Origin: Microbacterium sp.
GTDB lineage: Bacteria > Actinomycetota > Actinomycetes > Actinomycetales > Microbacteriaceae
Length of the DNA stretch: 10,082 bases
Direction of reading: 5' to 3'
Assembly: GCF_003248605.1 (NCBI RefSeq)
Contig: NZ_QFPF01000096.1
Span: 1-10,082, forward strand
This document shows positions 1 to 5,774 of the stretch, piece after piece. Made by a program: the position numbers and the translations under genes. Under the pieces are notes generated by a model. It worked only from the letters and a program-made list of their open reading frames with translations, was not told the DNA's origin and made no database searches. Numbering within the stretch: the first letter of the stretch is position 1; each line of letters starts with the position of its first letter.

Positions 1-297
1 GAAGTGAGGGCGGGATCCCGCGCCGAGCTCGTGCAGCCATTCACGGATGCCGCCCGCCAGATCGGTGCTCGCGGCGCCGCGTCGCACCGCGTCCTCGCGG
101 GTGCCGTGCCGAGACATCGAGAACGCATGCGTCGGCCCGCCGACGACCAACAGATCGATGTCGTCCGGCACGGCGCGGGGCGCCTCGGCGACGTCGGTCA
201 GGGTGACGCTCGCGGCGGGGGACAGGCCGTCGCGGATCGCCTCGGCGATCTGGCGGGTGTTGCCGAACATGCTCTCGTAGACGATGAGTGCTTTCAC
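1..297 (-). CDS. Flavodoxin-family protein, N-terminal part (cut by window edge)
   Basis: The 99 visible residues begin VKALIVYESM and continue with FGNTRQIAEAI (residues 11-21), the phosphate-binding loop of FMN-binding flavodoxin-like proteins. A second glycine-rich loop, GGPTHAFSMS, lies at residues 53-62, where flavodoxins contact the isoalloxazine ring. The fold is a cytosolic electron carrier or FMN-binding regulator; the redox partner cannot be read from the sequence. The start is a GTG at 297, chosen because GGAGG lies six bases upstream (304-308 on the plus strand) and because the beta-strand before the FMN loop begins right there. The remainder lies left of the window, so total length and any C-terminal domain are unknown. 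It is divergent from the small acidic protein gene. Family call is firm; the precise role (flavodoxin, protoporphyrinogen-oxidase-like or hypothetical) is open. Confidence 0.85.
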   Translation of the reverse strand, partial: MKALIVYESMFGNTRQIAEAIRDGLSPAASVTLTDVAEAPRAVPDDIDLLVVGGPTHAFSMSRHGTREDAVRRGAASTDLAGGIREWLHELGAGSRPHF

Positions 298-415
298 GAC
301 GAACCTCCGGTGAGACGGTGAACGGGTGCGTCGCCAGTCTCTGCTTCTGTGCGCGCGCCGTCCAGGCCTGCGCCTGTGTGCTGTCAACCCCGTCGCACTC
401 GGCCCCGCGGAGTCC

Positions 416-421
416 TACGGT
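416..421 (+). promoter_or_regulatory. Candidate -10 box for the small acidic protein gene
   Basis: TACGGT fits the actinobacterial TANNNT -10 pattern and would place a transcription start near 428, giving a leader of about 36 bases that contains the GGAGG at 453-457. The best -35 at normal spacing is only a partial match (TCGCAC near 393-398). This is weak evidence on its own. Confidence 0.3.
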
Positions 422-463
422 GCAATCGAGGCCCGAACCGCGGGCCGGATGAGGAGGCGCACG

Positions 464-610
464 ATGACAGAGCACCACGGCGGCACCCACAACACCGACG
501 GCTCATCGGATGCCGACGTCGAGGCCGACACGGCTTCGGGCGGCGCTCCCGAGGAGCCCGACACGACCGAAGACGACGGCACACCGGTGGAGAACCCCTC
601 CGGCGGCTGA
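464..610 (+). CDS. Small acidic, probably disordered protein (48 aa), unknown function
   Basis: An ATG at 464 follows GGAGG (453-457) with six bases between, an excellent ribosome-binding site for a reading frame of 48 codons ending in TGA. The protein starts MTEHHGGTHNTDGSSDADVE and ends PVENPSGG. About 13 of 48 residues are Asp or Glu, there is no Lys, Arg, Cys or Trp, and most of the rest are Gly, Ser, Thr, Ala and Pro. It should be soluble, strongly negatively charged and unstructured; no signal peptide or membrane helix is visible. A candidate terminator follows the stop codon. The frame is open farther upstream to 326 but without a better start. I do not recognise a family. The ribosome-binding site and biased composition favour a real gene, but short frames are risky in high-G+C DNA. 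Confidence 0.6.
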   Translation: MTEHHGGTHNTDGSSDADVEADTASGGAPEEPDTTEDDGTPVENPSGG

Positions 611-619
611 GGCTTTCTC

Positions 620-683
620 TGCCGAGCAGAGGGTGGATGCCGGGGCGAGGGCATGTTCCCGGTTGTCGATCCTCTGCTCGGCA
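620..683. repeat. 13-bp perfect inverted repeat in a convergent gap
   Basis: Arms at 620-632 and 671-683 (core GCCGAGCAGAGG against CCTCTGCTCGGC) are perfectly complementary and separated by 38 bases. The spacer holds a smaller stem, ATGCC (637-641) with GGCAT (650-654). The element starts ten bases after the stop of the small acidic protein gene and lies between two converging genes. That position fits transcription termination or mRNA 3'-end protection. There is no U-rich tail. Confidence 0.6.
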
Positions 684-686
684 ACG

Positions 687-707
687 ACCCTCTGCGGATC
701 AGAGGGT
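687..707. terminator. 8-bp stem-loop, candidate two-way terminator
   Basis: ACCCTCTG (687-694) and CAGAGGGT (700-707) form a perfect 8-bp stem with a five-base CGGAT loop. It lies 39 bases past the 3' end of the oxidoreductase gene (minus strand) and 77 bases past the small acidic protein gene (plus strand). CAGAGGGT also occurs at 627-634, within and just beyond the 5' arm of the larger inverted repeat, so the two structures can exchange partners. No run of T follows on either strand, so termination would be of the U-poor type described in actinobacteria, or Rho-assisted. Confidence 0.55.
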
Positions 708-745
708 GCGGGGCTCCGCACGTGTCGACCCCCCGCCGAGATGCG

Positions 746-1774
746 TCAGACGCGGGCGCCTCGCCATCCGAGAGCGGGCGCGACGTGCTTAGCGAACGAC
801 TCGACGATGCGCAGGTTGAACTCCACGCCCAGCTGGCTGGGGATCGTGAGCATCAGCGTGTCGGCGCTGCGGATCGCGGCATCGTCCATCAGCTGTTCGA
901 CGAGGATGTCGGGCTCGGCCGCGTACGTCTTTCCGAAGGTGGAGCGGATGCCGTCGATCACACCGACCTGGTCGCCGCCGCCGCTTCCGCCGAAGTACAT
1001 CCGGTCCTCTGCCGTGGTGATGGGAAAGATGCTGCGACTGACCGAGACGCGCGGTTCGCCCGGGTGCCCGGCATCGCGCCACGCCGCGCGGAACGCGTCG
1101 ATCTGCTGAGCCTGCAGCTCGTCGAAGGGCAGCCCGCGGTCCTCGGTCAGCAGGGTCGAGGACATCAGGTTCACGCCGACGCGACCCGCCCACTCCGCGC
1201 TCTCGCGGTTTCCGGCTCCCCACCACACGCGGGAGCGCAGGCCGGGGGAGTGTGGCTCGATCATCTGGGCCCCGCTGCCGCCGCCGAACGGGCTCAGGGG
1301 GTCGCGCTCGGCCAGGCCTTCGCCGTCGATGGCTCGCAGAAACAGGTCGAAGTGCTCGCGAGCGAGATCGCCGCCGCGCGGGTCGGTCGACCCGGTGTAG
1401 CCAAAGGCCTCGTAGCCGCGGACGACCGTCTCGGGTGAACCGCGGCTGACGCCGAGTGCGAGGCGGCCACCGCTGATCAGATCGAGCGCCGCGGCCTCCT
1501 CGGCGAGGTAGAGCGGATTCTCGTATCGCATGTCGATCACGCCCGTGCCCACCTCGATGCGCCGGGTGCGCGCGGCGATGGCGCTCAGCAGCGGCATCGG
1601 AGATGCCTGCTGGCGGGCGAAGTGATGCACCCGGAAGTAGGTGCCATCCACACCCAGATCGTCCATGCCCTGCGCGAGATCGATCGCCTGCAGCATCGAG
1701 TCCCGCGCAGTGAGGATGCGGCCGCCGCCGAGAGGACCGTAGTGGCCGAACGAGAGGGTTCCGAAGCGCTGCAT
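746..1774 (-). CDS. LLM-class flavin-dependent oxidoreductase (luciferase-like)
   Basis: The 342-residue protein starts MQRFGTLSFGHYGPLGG and shows the bacterial-luciferase TIM-barrel pattern: FRVHHFARQQASPMPLLSAIAARTRRI at 48-73 (too diagnostic to be chance), then IEVGTGVIDMRYENPLYLAEE (73-93) and DLISGGRLALGVSRGSPE (98-115). These are typical of monooxygenases and dehydrogenases using FMN or coenzyme F420. It is cytosolic, and the substrate cannot be told from sequence. The ATG at 1774 was chosen because the plus-strand CCTCTCC (1777-1783, read as GGAGAGG) is its ribosome-binding site and because family homology begins there; the frame stays open to 2182 but that part is proline/arginine-rich shadow of the opposite gene. 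An in-frame ATG at 1816 lacks a ribosome-binding site. The gene is divergent from the membrane protein gene and ends in the gap with the inverted repeats. Confidence 0.9.
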   Translation of the reverse strand: MQRFGTLSFGHYGPLGGGRILTARDSMLQAIDLAQGMDDLGVDGTYFRVHHFARQQASPMPLLSAIAARTRRIEVGTGVIDMRYENPLYLAEEAAALDLISGGRLALGVSRGSPETVVRGYEAFGYTGSTDPRGGDLAREHFDLFLRAIDGEGLAERDPLSPFGGGSGAQMIEPHSPGLRSRVWWGAGNRESAEWAGRVGVNLMSSTLLTEDRGLPFDELQAQQIDAFRAAWRDAGHPGEPRVSVSRSIFPITTAEDRMYFGGSGGGDQVGVIDGIRSTFGKTYAAEPDILVEQLMDDAAIRSADTLMLTIPSQLGVEFNLRIVESFAKHVAPALGWRGARV

Positions 1775-1831
1775 GACCTCTCCAACCACCGACCGCGCGG
1801 ATCCATTCCGGCGCATGCGTCGCCGGCGCGT

Positions 1832-1837
1832 TAGCGT
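1832..1837 (+). promoter_or_regulatory. Candidate -10 box for the membrane protein gene
   Basis: TAGCGT fits TANNNT and would start transcription near 1844, leaving an 18-base leader that just accommodates the GAGAGG ribosome-binding site at 1851-1856. No convincing -35 box is seen. The gap to the divergent oxidoreductase gene is only 87 bases, so both promoters must lie in it. Confidence 0.35.
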
Positions 1838-1861
1838 GGAAGGCCCCGACGAGAGGTGACC

Positions 1862-2410
1862 ATGACCGATCCGCAGCCCGCCTGGTACCCCGATCCGAAC
1901 GATCCCTCGCGTGCGGGCACGCCGTGGATCTGGGTCGTCGTGCTGCTCCCGCTCGTGCCGGTCGCGGCCCTCGGGCTCGTGGACTGGCGGGCATACCTCG
2001 AGCAGACGCTCGCCATCTCCATGATGGATCCCACATCTCCCGGGTATCTCATGCAGATCATGTTCCCGGGAGGCACCGGCTGGCTCGTGCTGCTGGGGCT
2101 CGCCGTCAACGCGGCGGTGCTGCTGTTCGCCTGGCTCGATTGGCGGGTGCTGGTCAGCCGCGGCATCCATCGTCCCTTCCACTGGGGATGGGCGGCGCTG
2201 GCGCTCGTCGTCAGCAACGGTGTCTACGTGATCGGGCGCGGGGTCGTGCTCCGGCGCCGGACGGGCTCCGGGCTCGCACCGGTGTGGGTGTGGATCGCCG
2301 TTCAGGTCGTCGGGCTGATCGTCGCCGCCTTCTTCACGGTGTGGATTCTGGGGTTGACCTTCGACGTGCTCTTCGAGCAGATGCCTCCGCTGCAGACCAC
2401 CTCCGCGTGA
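1862..2410 (+). CDS. Four-helix membrane protein, unknown function
   Basis: The protein has 182 residues. A short N-terminal segment with PAWYPDP (6-12) resembles the tryptophan-tyrosine-aspartate-proline start of DUF2510-type actinobacterial membrane proteins, although only these few residues match. Four hydrophobic helices follow at about 22-41, 73-92, 108-127 and 141-166. The loop RGVVLRRRTGSG (126-137) is basic and probably cytosolic. No catalytic or binding motif is recognisable. The ATG at 1862 is preferred over an in-frame GTG at 1856 because the GTG would sit inside the GAGAGG ribosome-binding site (1851-1856), which is correctly spaced for the ATG. The last 77 bases overlap the 3' end of the SGNH hydrolase gene on the opposite strand. 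The gene is real with good confidence; its role is unknown. Confidence 0.75.
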   Translation: MTDPQPAWYPDPNDPSRAGTPWIWVVVLLPLVPVAALGLVDWRAYLEQTLAISMMDPTSPGYLMQIMFPGGTGWLVLLGLAVNAAVLLFAWLDWRVLVSRGIHRPFHWGWAALALVVSNGVYVIGRGVVLRRRTGSGLAPVWVWIAVQVVGLIVAAFFTVWILGLTFDVLFEQMPPLQTTSA

Positions 2411-3146
2411 GAGCGGCGCAGCGGGCGTCGATCGCCTCGTGGAAGGCCGAGGCCCACACCCGGTAGCCGATGTCGTTGGGGTGGAAGTAGTCGTCCTTGA
2501 ACTGGGTCAGCACCGCCCAGAGCCCCTGGCGTCTCATCGTGTCGTAGAGGGGCGCCACGGTCAGTCCCCGGTCGGCCGCGATCGTGCGCAGGATCGGACC
2601 CGCAAGACGGACTCGCCGCTCGGCAGGCACGATGTAGAAGTGCGGGAGGTCCGCCATGATCGCGTGATCGGGCAGGGCGTCGACGATGGCGCGCACGGAT
2701 CGCTCGAAACCGCGGGGATCGAAGGCGGCCATGTCGTTCGCCCCGATCGCCACCGTCACGACGTCGGGCTCGAGGCGCGCCAGCCGGGGCAGCTGCTTCT
2801 CGACCAGCAGGCTCGTCGTTGCGCCGCTGACCGAGAGATTCACCACGCGCACCCGGCGGCCCGTGCGCCGAGAGATGCGGCGCGCCAGCAGCCCGACGTA
2901 CCCCCGATCTGGCCGGCTCGCTCCGATGCCCTGCGCGGCCGAGTCCCCGAGCGCGACGTAGAGCAGGTCGCCGTCCTGCCTCGCGCGCTCGCGCCAGTAG
3001 ATGCGGTGATGCTCCAGCACGCCCGTGATGCCCAGGATGCCGCGCCGACGGCGCCGCGCGACGTACAGCACCGCACCACCCAGCACGCCGAAGACCGCGA
3101 CGCCCGTACCCAGCGACAGCGTGAGACGCGACGACGAGCGGGCCAT
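2334..3146 (-). CDS. Membrane-anchored SGNH/GDSL-family hydrolase
   Basis: The 270-residue product has an N-terminal hydrophobic helix (about 8-29) followed by RRRRR, so it is probably membrane-anchored or has an uncleaved signal segment. All SGNH blocks are present: ALGDSAAQG with Ser69 (block I), NLSVSGAT with Gly108 (block II), IGANDM with Asn137 (block III) and DYFHPND with Asp219 and His222 (block V). The catalytic Ser/Asp/His set is therefore intact, predicting an esterase, lipase or acetyl-hydrolase acting on an ester of lipid or glycan origin; the substrate is unknown. The ATG at 3146 fits the start of the hydrophobic helix. There is no ribosome-binding site, but a TACCCT box ends six bases upstream, as in a leaderless mRNA. 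The C-terminal tail is rich in Arg, Ala and Ser and overlaps the converging membrane protein gene. Confidence 0.88.
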   Translation of the reverse strand: MARSSSRLTLSLGTGVAVFGVLGGAVLYVARRRRRGILGITGVLEHHRIYWRERARQDGDLLYVALGDSAAQGIGASRPDRGYVGLLARRISRRTGRRVRVVNLSVSGATTSLLVEKQLPRLARLEPDVVTVAIGANDMAAFDPRGFERSVRAIVDALPDHAIMADLPHFYIVPAERRVRLAGPILRTIAADRGLTVAPLYDTMRRQGLWAVLTQFKDDYFHPNDIGYRVWASAFHEAIDARCAALTRRWSAAEASARRARRRSTPESTP

Positions 3147-3152
3147 CCGTCC

Positions 3153-3158
3153 AGGGTA
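3153..3158 (-). promoter_or_regulatory. -10 box of a probable leaderless promoter (SGNH hydrolase)
   Basis: Read on the minus strand this is TACCCT, followed by six bases and then the ATG of the hydrolase. That is the distance from -10 box to transcription start, so the first transcribed base would be the A of the start codon. No ribosome-binding site lies between. The -35 region has no TTGACA-like match. Confidence 0.55.
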
Positions 3159-3233
3159 TGAGGAACAGGAACACCGTGACCGCCGTTGCACGGTGTGGAG
3201 GCCGGATCCGGCCCCACGACCCGCACAGAGAGG

Positions 3234-3239
3234 TACGCT
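3234..3239 (+). promoter_or_regulatory. -10 box of a probable leaderless promoter (msrA)
   Basis: TACGCT is followed by exactly six bases and the ATG of msrA at 3246. As with the divergent hydrolase gene, the mRNA would start at the start codon. No -35 consensus is visible. AGAGAGG at 3227-3233 overlaps the upstream edge of the -10 box, so it would not be in the mRNA. Confidence 0.55.
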
Positions 3240-3245
3240 CGGCCC

Positions 3246-3791
3246 ATGATCGACACCGGCGACATCACCCGCACCCCCGGAACCGAGACCGCCGTCCTCG
3301 CGGGCGGATGCTTCTGGGGTATGGAAGACCTCATCCGGCGCCAGCCGGGTGTGCTCGACACCCGCGTCGGGTACACGGGGGGCACCAACTCGCACGCGAC
3401 CTATCGCAACCACCCCGGTCACGCGGAGGCGGTCGAGATCGTGTTCGATCCGACGAAGACGACGTATCGCGACATCCTCGCCTTCTTCTTCCAGATCCAC
3501 GACCCGTCCACGCTCAACAGGCAGGGCAACGACATCGGCACGAGCTACCGGTCGGCGATCTTCCCGCTCAGCCCCGAGCAGGAGCGCGTCGCCCGCGACA
3601 CCATCGCCGACGTCGACGCGTCCGGGCTGTGGCCGGGCAAGGCGGTCACGACGATCGAGCCCGCGGGGCCGTTCTGGCAGGCCGAGCCCGAGCACCAGGA
3701 CTACCTCCTGCGCATCCCGAACGGCTACACGTGCCACTTCGTGCGTCCCGGCTGGGTGCTCCCGCGCCGCGACGCGACCGCCGGCGTCTGA
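3246..3791 (+). CDS. msrA: Peptide methionine (S)-S-oxide reductase
   Basis: MsrA reduces the S epimer of methionine sulfoxide in proteins and free methionine, repairing oxidative damage in the cytosol with thioredoxin or a similar reductant. The 181-residue sequence has the signature GGCFWGMED with catalytic Cys22, then RVGYTGG (40-46), GHAEAVEI with Glu61 (58-65), [20 protein letters not shown] (80-99) and YRSAIF (101-106). Cys163 in [10 protein letters not shown] is the only other cysteine, matching the two-cysteine arrangement of Mycobacterium tuberculosis MsrA, in which the second cysteine resolves the sulfenic acid. The ATG at 3246 is chosen by its position six bases after a -10 box; an upstream ATG at 3186 lies before the promoter. 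It converges on the DUF4349 gene with nine bases between the stop codons. Confidence 0.96.
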   Translation: MIDTGDITRTPGTETAVLAGGCFWGMEDLIRRQPGVLDTRVGYTGGTNSHATYRNHPGHAEAVEIVFDPTKTTYRDILAFFFQIHDPSTLNRQGNDIGTSYRSAIFPLSPEQERVARDTIADVDASGLWPGKAVTTIEPAGPFWQAEPEHQDYLLRIPNGYTCHFVRPGWVLPRRDATAGV

Positions 3792-3804
3792 TCCGCGCGA
3801 TCAG
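3788..3804. repeat. Small inverted repeat spanning both convergent stop codons
   Basis: CTGATC (3788-3793) and GATCAG (3799-3804) are perfect 6-bp arms around CGCGC. The left arm contains the msrA TGA and the right arm the DUF4349 gene TGA on the other strand. A 6-bp stem is weak for a terminator, and no T run follows, but no other structure separates the two converging genes. Confidence 0.4.
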
Positions 3805-4922
3805 TCGTCGAGGACCGTTGCGGCCCGGCGCGCGCGCCGTACGCGCCGTGCCCGGGTGATCCACCACACGAGGGCGCCGGCGACGCCGAGGACCACGAGC
3901 CAGGGCAGCAGGAATCCCAGCGCGACGACGACGCCGTTGAGCGTCGCGACGAGGCCGTTCCAGCCCGCGGCCAGTCCGTCGCCGAATCCCGCGGGGTCCG
4001 CCGCGACGGGCTCGCCGCGGGCGGCATTCAACTGCACCGTCAGGCTCGACAGCGCCACCTGGCCCTCGAGCATGTCGAGCTGCTGTTGGTAGGACTCCAG
4101 GGTTGCCTGTCGCTCCGACAGCGCGGACTCCGCCGCGATGAGGTCGGCGACCGAACCGCTCTGCGCCATCAGATCCGTCAGACGGGCGACGGATGCCTCG
4201 GCCGCGGTGATCCGCGCGCGCAGGTCGACGGCCTGGTCGGTGACGTCCTGCCGCGACACCGACGATGAGGTCACCTCGCCGAGGCCGCCCAGGGCGCTCA
4301 TCGTGTCGGTGAGCTGATCGGCGGGCACACGGATCTGCACCCACGCCCCCTCACGCAGCATCGGCATCGAGGTATCGGTCATCACGCCGCCCTGCATGCC
4401 CTGCATCTCGGGGGCGATCACCCCGTCCGCACCCACACTCATGCTCTCCACGAACCCGCCGCGGGCCTCGGCCTCCGAGGCCACGCCGGACGCGGCCTCG
4501 GCGACGTCGTCCACGGTGAGCGTCAGCGAGCCCGAGGCGATGAGTTCGCGCTCGCCGCTCTCGGCCGCACCGGCGGCGGCCCCGGACTCGGTGCGGCCGT
4601 CCGCCGTGGTGCCCGTGATCATGTCGGGCACGGCCGCGCCGTCGGATCCGATCTCAAAGCCGCCCGCGTCCGTGGCCGGAGCCACGGCCGAGCCCGCCTC
4701 GTTGCTCGCGACCCCGCCCGCGATGCCGCCGAGAACTGCGGGGGAGATGACCGCCGCGACCACGACGACGGCGGCCGCGGCCGCCACGCCCAGCCACACT
4801 CGGCCGCGGCGTGCGCGCGTCCGTTCGCGCTGCTGATGGATGTCGGCGAAGACGCCGCGCTCGATGCGCGAGATCGTCGCGTCCGAGACATCGGGCAGGG
4901 TATCGGGCTGGGTCGTGTTCAT
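3801..4922 (-). CDS. DUF4349 membrane protein, candidate anti-sigma factor or sensor
   Basis: The 373-residue protein has a cytosolic N-terminus (1-41: MNTTQPDTLPDVSDATISRI, then charged helix ending RTRARRGR), a hydrophobic helix at about 42-65, a Gly/Ala/Ser-rich linker to about 124, and a DUF4349-like extracytoplasmic region: beta-type segments around ELIASGSLTLTVDDV (126-140) and GAWVQIRVPADQL (192-204), a heptad-rich coiled coil at about 232-288, and SSLTVQLNA (292-300). A second hydrophobic helix (331-354) and a basic tail RARRVRRARR follow, so both ends should face the cytosol. The ATG overlaps the sigma-factor stop as ATGA, with GGAG five bases upstream (plus strand 4928-4931); translation is therefore probably coupled. 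Placement directly behind an ECF sigma gene is the usual anti-sigma position. No HxxxCxxC zinc motif is present. Anti-sigma function is inference. Confidence 0.85.
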   Translation of the reverse strand: MNTTQPDTLPDVSDATISRIERGVFADIHQQRERTRARRGRVWLGVAAAAAVVVVAAVISPAVLGGIAGGVASNEAGSAVAPATDAGGFEIGSDGAAVPDMITGTTADGRTESGAAAGAAESGERELIASGSLTLTVDDVAEAASGVASEAEARGGFVESMSVGADGVIAPEMQGMQGGVMTDTSMPMLREGAWVQIRVPADQLTDTMSALGGLGEVTSSSVSRQDVTDQAVDLRARITAAEASVARLTDLMAQSGSVADLIAAESALSERQATLESYQQQLDMLEGQVALSSLTVQLNAARGEPVAADPAGFGDGLAAGWNGLVATLNGVVVALGFLLPWLVVLGVAGALVWWITRARRVRRARRAATVLDD

Positions 4923-5476
4923 GATGTCTCCGTGAGGGCGGTCCGCAGGCGCGTGCGGATGCGGGAGAGACGGTTGCGGACGACGCCGTGCGGCACGCCC
5001 AACTGCTCCGCGGCGGCGAGATACGACATCCCCTGTGCGGCGCAGAGGACGAAGATCTCGCGATCGACCGGTGACAGGCCCTCCACCTCTCGGAGGATCC
5101 GTTCGGCGAGGTGCGCGTCGATGACCTGCTGCTCGACGTCGATCGCGGCCGGCACGGACTCATCGACCGTCCCCGCCGTGTGCTCGCGGTCGCGACGACG
5201 TGCCCTCAGCCGGTTCGCGGCCTGGAACCGGCAGATCGTGCACAGCCAGGGCAGCAGCGAATCCGAGGCGAGTTCGAAACCGGGCAGCTTCCGCCACGCC
5301 GTGACGAATGTCTCCTGCGCGATGTCCTCGGCGTCCGCCGCGTCGCCGAGCAGCCCGAAGGCCACCCAGTACACGGGGCGGGCGTAGGCCCGGTACAGGG
5401 TGCGGAAGGCGTGCTCGCTTCCCGCTGCGGCCTGCGCCACGAGCGTGCGGTCGTCCACGTCCACCGGTTCGGCCAC
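4919..5476 (-). CDS. ECF-type RNA polymerase sigma factor
   Basis: The 185-residue protein has only regions 2 and 4 of the sigma-70 family, as in extracytoplasmic-function factors. Region 2 runs from about 22 to 92 and includes the core-binding stretch DAEDIAQETFVTAWRKL (48-64) and FQAANRLRARRR (84-95). Region 4 runs from about 128 to 180: LSPVDREIFVLCAAQGMSYL (134-153), then the helix-turn-helix AAEQLGVPHGVVRNRLSRIRTRLR. A short linker (about 100-118) separates them. The start is a GTG at 5476, supported by AAGGGG on the minus strand (5483-5488) six bases upstream. The stop overlaps the start of the DUF4349 gene, so the two form one translation-coupled operon. Such factors redirect RNA polymerase on an envelope or stress signal; the signal and target promoters are not visible. 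Only this leader could show autoregulation, and no clear ECF promoter was found there. Confidence 0.93.
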   Translation of the reverse strand: MAEPVDVDDRTLVAQAAAGSEHAFRTLYRAYARPVYWVAFGLLGDAADAEDIAQETFVTAWRKLPGFELASDSLLPWLCTICRFQAANRLRARRRDREHTAGTVDESVPAAIDVEQQVIDAHLAERILREVEGLSPVDREIFVLCAAQGMSYLAAAEQLGVPHGVVRNRLSRIRTRLRTALTETS

Positions 5477-5494
5477 GCGTCACCCCTTCGGCAT

Positions 5495-5513
5495 CCGGGA
5501 GCGTGGCTCCCGG
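5495..5513 (-). other. Hairpin in the sigma-factor mRNA leader
   Basis: CCGGGAG (5495-5501) and CTCCCGG (5507-5513) form a perfect 7-bp stem around five bases, six bases upstream of the AAGGGG ribosome-binding site of the sigma gene. The hexamer GCATCC flanks it on both sides in direct orientation (5491-5496 and 5513-5518). It could be an mRNA structure affecting ribosome access, or a protein-binding palindrome. No family of regulators is suggested by the sequence. Confidence 0.45.
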
Positions 5514-5626
5514 CATCCTCACCTCGATTGTCTCTCACAGGGGGAGTGTCGAGACAGCCGGGATCGTCTCGCAGAACCACCGACGTGCCGCGCCTGCGAC
5601 GGCGAAGCACGCGGACGGCGTGCCTG

Positions 5627-5632
5627 TAGACT
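5627..5632 (+). promoter_or_regulatory. Candidate -10 box for the TerC gene
   Basis: TAGACT fits TANNNT and is preceded directly by TG. It predicts a start near 5639 and so a leader of about 150 bases, long for this window, where other leaders are short or absent. The start would lie exactly at the 5' edge of the structured element that follows. No -35 consensus is evident. Confidence 0.5.
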
Positions 5633-5635
5633 CGG

Positions 5636-5750
5636 GCCCGCGAGAGGGAGTATCCCGACAGCGTGCACCCGTCATCACGGGCCCCGATCACGTGGCCCCG
5701 GGTGGCGCCGCGGTGGCCGGCTCAGGCCCGTGGGGAGAGACTTTCGGGCT
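5636..5750 (+). promoter_or_regulatory. Candidate yybP-ykoY-like manganese riboswitch in the TerC leader
   Basis: The leader contains GGGAGTA (5647-5653), CGTCATCAC about 15 bases later (5670-5678), several G+C stems, and GGGAGAGACTTTC (5733-5745) near its 3' end. These resemble, from memory, the two Mn2+-binding loop strands (GGGAGUA and the GAC-UU strand) of the yybP-ykoY riboswitch. An enclosing pairing GCCCG (5636-5640) with CGGGC (5745-5749) is possible. The yybP-ykoY element is known to precede TerC-family and MntP genes and to turn expression on with Mn2+. Position, length and gene fit well; the full fold was not computed. Alternatively this is another structured leader. Confidence 0.6.
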
Positions 5751-5774
5751 TCGCCGACCCTCGACATCCACACC

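Noticed and set aside
382..387. Perfect TTGACA on the minus strand as -35 box for the flavodoxin-family gene
   Set aside because: No TANNNT box lies 16-19 bases downstream on that strand, so it was not called as a promoter.
1775..2182. N-terminal extension of the oxidoreductase frame on the minus strand
   Set aside because: This part is antisense to the membrane protein gene and has no family similarity; the ribosome-binding site supports the ATG at 1774.
3147..3737. Upstream extension of the SGNH hydrolase frame
   Set aside because: It runs antisense through msrA and crosses the predicted promoter; the hydrophobic anchor and family start fit the ATG at 3146.
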